NCBI RefSeq assembly: GCF_000003605.2
Contig: NW_003144539.1
Location: 1 to 11,296, forward strand
Origin: Saccoglossus kowalevskii
Lineage: Eukaryota; Hemichordata; Enteropneusta; Harrimaniidae
Reading direction: 5' to 3'
Length of the DNA stretch: 11,296 nt
Positions 8,742 through 11,296 of this stretch are shown here, in pieces; positions within the stretch are counted from its first letter, which is position 1; each line of letters begins with the position of its first letter. The translations under genes were made by a program, and so were the position numbers. The notes under the pieces are model-generated. The model ran no database searches. It was not told the DNA's origin and worked only from the letters and a program-made list of their open reading frames with translations.

Positions 8742-8873
8742 ACTGTGAATGCCAACCATACCCCTATGTATGCTTCACAACAGAGGCTATGAATGCCAAC
8801 CATACCCCTATGTATGCTTCACAACAGAGGCTATGAATGTCAACCATAACCCTATGTATGCTTCACAACAGAG

Positions 8874-9445
8874 GCTATGAATGCCAACCATACCCCTATG
8901 TATGCTTCACAACAGAGGCTATGAATGCCAACCATACCCCTATGTATGCTTCACAACAGAGGCTATGAATGCCAACCATACCCATATGTATGCTTCACAA
9001 CAGAGACTGTGAATGCCAACCACACCCCTATGTATGCTTCACAACAGAGGCTATGAATGCCAACCATACCCCTATGTATGCTTCACAACAGAGGCTATGA
9101 ATGTCAACCATACCCCTATGTATGCTTCACAACAGAGGCTATGAATGCCAACCATACCCCTATGTATGCTTCACAACAGAGGCTATGAATGCCAACCATA
9201 CCCCTATGTATGCTTCACAACAGAGGCTATGAATGCCAACCATACCCATATGTATGCTTCACAACAGAGACTGTGAATGCCAACCATACCCCTATGTATG
9301 CTTCACAACAGAGGCTATGAATGTCAACCATACTCCTATGTATGCTTCACAACAGAGACTGTGAATGCCAACCATACCCCTATGTATGCTTCACAACAGA
9401 GACTGTGAATGCCAACCATACCACTATGTATGCTTCACAACAGAG
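8874..9445. repeat. 13-unit block, copy 2 (paired with 4763-5334)
   Basis: Same order as 4763-5334 at an offset of 4111 bp, with the CACACCC (9022), TACTCC (9331) and CCACTATG (9421) markers all present. It directly abuts the copy of the 440-bp repeat, so two segments that lie about 4 kb apart upstream are adjacent here. Confidence 0.92.
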
Positions 9446-9753
9446 GCTATGAATGCCAACCATACCCCTATGTATGCTTCACAACAGAGGCTATGAATGC
9501 CAACCATACCCCTATGTATGCTTCACAACAGAGGCTATGAATGCCAACCATACCCCTATGTATGCTTCACAACAGAGGCTATGAATGTCAACCATTCCCC
9601 TATGTATGCTTCACAACAGAGGCTATGAATGCCAACCATACCCCTATGTATGCTTCACAACAGAGGCCAAGAATGCCAACCATACCCATATGTATGCTTC
9701 ACAACAGAGGCTATGAATGCCAACCATCCCCCTATGTATGCTTCACAACAGAG
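9446..9753. repeat. Consensus and F/P-N module sector
   Basis: Units are C, C, C, T/F (9578), C, P/N (9666) and a CATCCCCC unit at 9710. The part 9534-9709 (C, T/F, C, P/N) matches the corresponding four units of the 264-bp repeat at 5773-5948. CATCCCCC probably derives from the F unit (CATTCCCC) that stands in this place upstream. Confidence 0.78.
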
Positions 9754-10151
9754 GCTATGAATGCCAACCATACCCCTATGTATGCTTCACAACAGAGGCT
9801 ATGAATGTCAACCATACCCCTATGTATGCTTCACAACAGAGGCTATGAATGCCAACCATTACCCTATGTATGCTTCACAACAGAGGCTATGAATGCCAAC
9901 CATACACCTGTGTATGCTTCACAACAGAGGCCAAGAATGCCAACCATACCCATATGTATGCTTCACAACAGAGGCTATGAATGCCAACCATACCCCTATG
10001 TATGCTTCACAACAGAGGCTATGAATGCCAACCATACCCCTATGTATGCTTCACAACAGAGACTGTGAATGCCAACCATACCCCTATGTATGCTTCACAA
10101 CAGAGGCTATGTATGCTTCACAACACACGCTATGTATGCTTCACAACAGAC
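9754..10151. repeat. Segment duplicated at offset 5628, copy 2, with mutated half units
   Basis: Matches 4126-4523 in order, with CATTACCC at 9842 and two 23-bp half-B units at 10106 and 10129. The half units here end CACAC and CAGAC where copy one has CAGAG, so this copy has gained mutations and new CpG sites (10128, 10151). The following unit (10152) carries GAGTGCC and again ends CAGAC. Confidence 0.88.
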
Positions 10152-10503
10152 GCTATGAGTGCCAACCATACCCCTATGTATGCTTCACAACAGACGCTAT
10201 GAATGCCACCCATACCCATATGTATGCTTCACAACAGAGGCTATGAATGCCAACCATACCCATATGTATGCTTCACAACAGAGGCTATGAATGCCAACCA
10301 TACCCCTATGTATGCTTCACAACAGAGGCTATGAATGCCAACCATACCCATATGTATGCTTCACAACAGAGGCTATGAATGCCAACCATACCCCTATGTA
10401 TGCTTCACAACAGAGGCTATGAATGTCAACCATACCCCTATGTATGCTTCACAACAGAGGCTATGAATGTCAACCATACCCCTATGTATGCTTCACAACA
10501 GAG
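10152..10503. repeat. N-rich and T-type sector
   Basis: Units are GAGTGCC with CAGAC (10152), GCCACCC with N (10196), N, C, N, C, T, T. It resembles the N/C alternation at 6739-7002 but has no exact long-range partner that I could place. Confidence 0.72.
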
Positions 10504-11154
10504 GCTATGAATGTCAACCATACCCCTATGTATGCTTCACAACAGAGGCTATGAATGCCAACCATACCCCTATGTATGCTTCACAACAGAGGCCAAGAAT
10601 GCCAACCATACCCATATGTATGCTTCACAACAGAGGCTATGAATGCCAACCATACCCCTATGTATGCTTCACAACAGAGGCTATGAATGCCAACCATACC
10701 CCTATGTATGCTTCACAACAGAGGCTATGAATGCCAACCATACCCCTATGTATGCTTCACAACAGAGGCCAAGAATGCCAACCATACCCATATGTATGCT
10801 TCACAACAGAGGCTATGAATGCCAACCACACCCCTATGTATGCTTCACAACAGAGGCTATGAATGCCAACCATACCCCGATGTATGCTTCACAACAGAGG
10901 CTATGAATGCCAACCATACCCCGATGTATGCTTCACAACAGAGGCTATGAATGCCAACCATACCCCTTTGTATGCTTCACAACAGAGGCCAAGAATGCCA
11001 ACCATACCCCTATGTATGCTTCACAACAGAGGCTATGAAATGCCAACCATACCCCTATGTATGCTTCACAACAGAGGCTATGAATGCCAACCATACCCCT
11101 ATGTATGCTTCACAACAGAGGCTATGAATGCCAACCATACCCCTATGTATGCTT
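10504..11154. repeat. 13-unit block, copy 2, reaching the array end
   Basis: Repeats 7598-8169 at an offset of 2906 bp: two P/N units (10592, 10768), CACACCC (10812), two CCCCGATG units (CpG at 10878 and 10922), CCCCTTTG (10944) and P (10988). Unit 11032 has one extra A (GAAATGCC), shifting the rest to an offset of 2907. Then come one full consensus unit (11077) and a partial unit that stops after GTATGCTT at 11154. The outermost units are close to consensus rather than decayed. Confidence 0.92.
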
Positions 11155-11296
11155 ACCTTAAACTAGCCTTGATTTGACTGCTGTTATTCACACAACCTTT
11201 ATACTTGCATGCTAGTGATAAGTCTCTTAGAATCATAGAGTCTCATACGGGAATCGTTTGATGTAACCAAAATCTGGAAATACAGAACATTGTTAA
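11155..11296. other. Non-repetitive flank to the right of the array
   Basis: This is about 142 bp of ordinary-looking AT-rich sequence with no relation to the 44-bp unit beyond a chance TTCACA. I see no reading frame of note, no tRNA or other RNA gene, no poly-A tail and no terminal inverted repeat of a transposon. The hexamer AGTCTC occurs twice, 18 bp apart (near 11220 and 11238), too little to call a repeat. Two CpGs occur (in TACGGG and ATCGTT), against none in the satellite consensus. It is the only sequence here that could anchor the array to a unique genomic place. Confidence 0.85.

Larger units (their letters stand above)
1..11154. repeat. 44-bp tandem satellite/minisatellite array (about 248 units)
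   Basis: Head-to-tail 44-bp units fill this span. Walking unit by unit from position 36 gives about 248 full-length units, six 23-bp half units, two 65-bp units, a partial unit at each end (1-35 and 11121-11154) and ten small indels netting -7 bp. These add up exactly to 11154 bp. The consensus has 14 A, 13 C, 7 G and 10 T, so GC is about 45% with C in excess of G on this strand. Most units differ from consensus at zero to three positions, and the differences fall into a few recurrent variant classes, as expected from unequal crossover and gene conversion. No spacers, genes or transposon ends interrupt it. I do not recognise the family by name. The unit length lies between typical minisatellites and classical satellites, and the total length favours a satellite-like array. 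Confidence 0.98.

Noticed and set aside
1-11154. CRISPR array
   Set aside because: The whole 44-bp unit is repeated without unique spacers, no repeat-spacer alternation exists, and no cas genes are present.
1-11154. Telomeric or simple microsatellite repeat
   Set aside because: The period is 44 bp with a complex unit. No TTAGGG-like or mono- to hexanucleotide tract is present.
1-11154. Centromeric satellite with a CENP-B box
   Set aside because: I searched the unit for the TTCG-N4-CGGGA type motif and found none. A centromeric role cannot be claimed or excluded from sequence alone.
1-11154. G-quadruplex-forming array on the minus strand
   Set aside because: Each unit gives only one GGGG run, so neighbouring runs are about 40 nt apart, too far for a usual intramolecular quadruplex.
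10863-11177. Open frame running from the array into the right flank
   Set aside because: It crosses the boundary by chance, because a 1-bp insertion at 11032 and a P unit remove stops, and it ends 23 bp into the flank. There is no sign of splice sites or a conserved domain.
11155-11296. Transposon end or retroelement fragment in the right flank
   Set aside because: No terminal inverted repeat, poly-A tail, target-site duplication or recognisable coding fragment is visible in 142 bp.

Overview
The window is almost wholly one tandem satellite or large-minisatellite array. A 44-bp unit repeats head to tail from the first base to about 11154: roughly 248 full-length units plus partial ones. It is followed by about 142 bp of non-repetitive flank (11155-11296). 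I see no credible protein-coding gene, RNA gene, mobile element or CRISPR array. The array type, the absence of genes and the absence of CpG from the consensus point to a nuclear eukaryotic genome, probably an animal. The sequence does not name the species. The window opens inside the array and contains only its right-hand edge.

The consensus unit is two related half-units. Half A (21 bp) is CTATGAATGC followed by CAACCATACCC. Half B (23 bp) is CTATGTATGC followed by TTCACAACAGAGG. The shared 10-bp core (CTATGWATGC) has served as a recombination point: six isolated 23-bp B halves and two 65-bp units with an extra 21-bp A half occur. Labels used below, for units counted from the GCTATG that follows CAGAG: C, consensus; A, ACTGTG at the 5' end; T, GTC for GCC; P, GCCAAG for GCTATG; N, CATATG (NdeI site) for CCTATG; F, CATTCCCC; O, CATAAC for CACAAC; G, CACGAC for CACAAC; H, TAAGCTT (HindIII site) for TATGCTT.

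Layout: 1-915, a ten-unit (440-bp) higher-order repeat. 916-1751, mixed A/P/N/O units. 1752-3159, two copies of a diverged block containing GATGGC units and most of the small indels. 3160-4125, mostly consensus with T, A and F units. 4126-4720, a segment with half-unit rearrangements. 4763-5334, a 13-unit block copied later. 5421-5948, a perfect 264-bp six-unit duplication. 5991-6210, a run of T units. 6519-6738, a second copy of the half-unit segment. 6739-7002, C/N alternation. 7466-7905, P/N units at 176-bp spacing. 7598-8169, a 13-unit block copied at the array end. 8170 onward is largely a mosaic of upstream segments: 124-695, 4763-5334, 4126-4523 and 7598-8169 reappear at offsets of 8046, 4111, 5628 and 2906 bp.

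Open reading frames of up to 124 codons exist on the + strand but are by-products of the repeat. Because 44 leaves remainder 2 on division by 3, each frame cycles through the same 43 residues and then a TGA every 132 nt. Longer frames arise only where a variant unit lacks the TGA. The interest of the window lies in how the array evolved, not in encoded functions.
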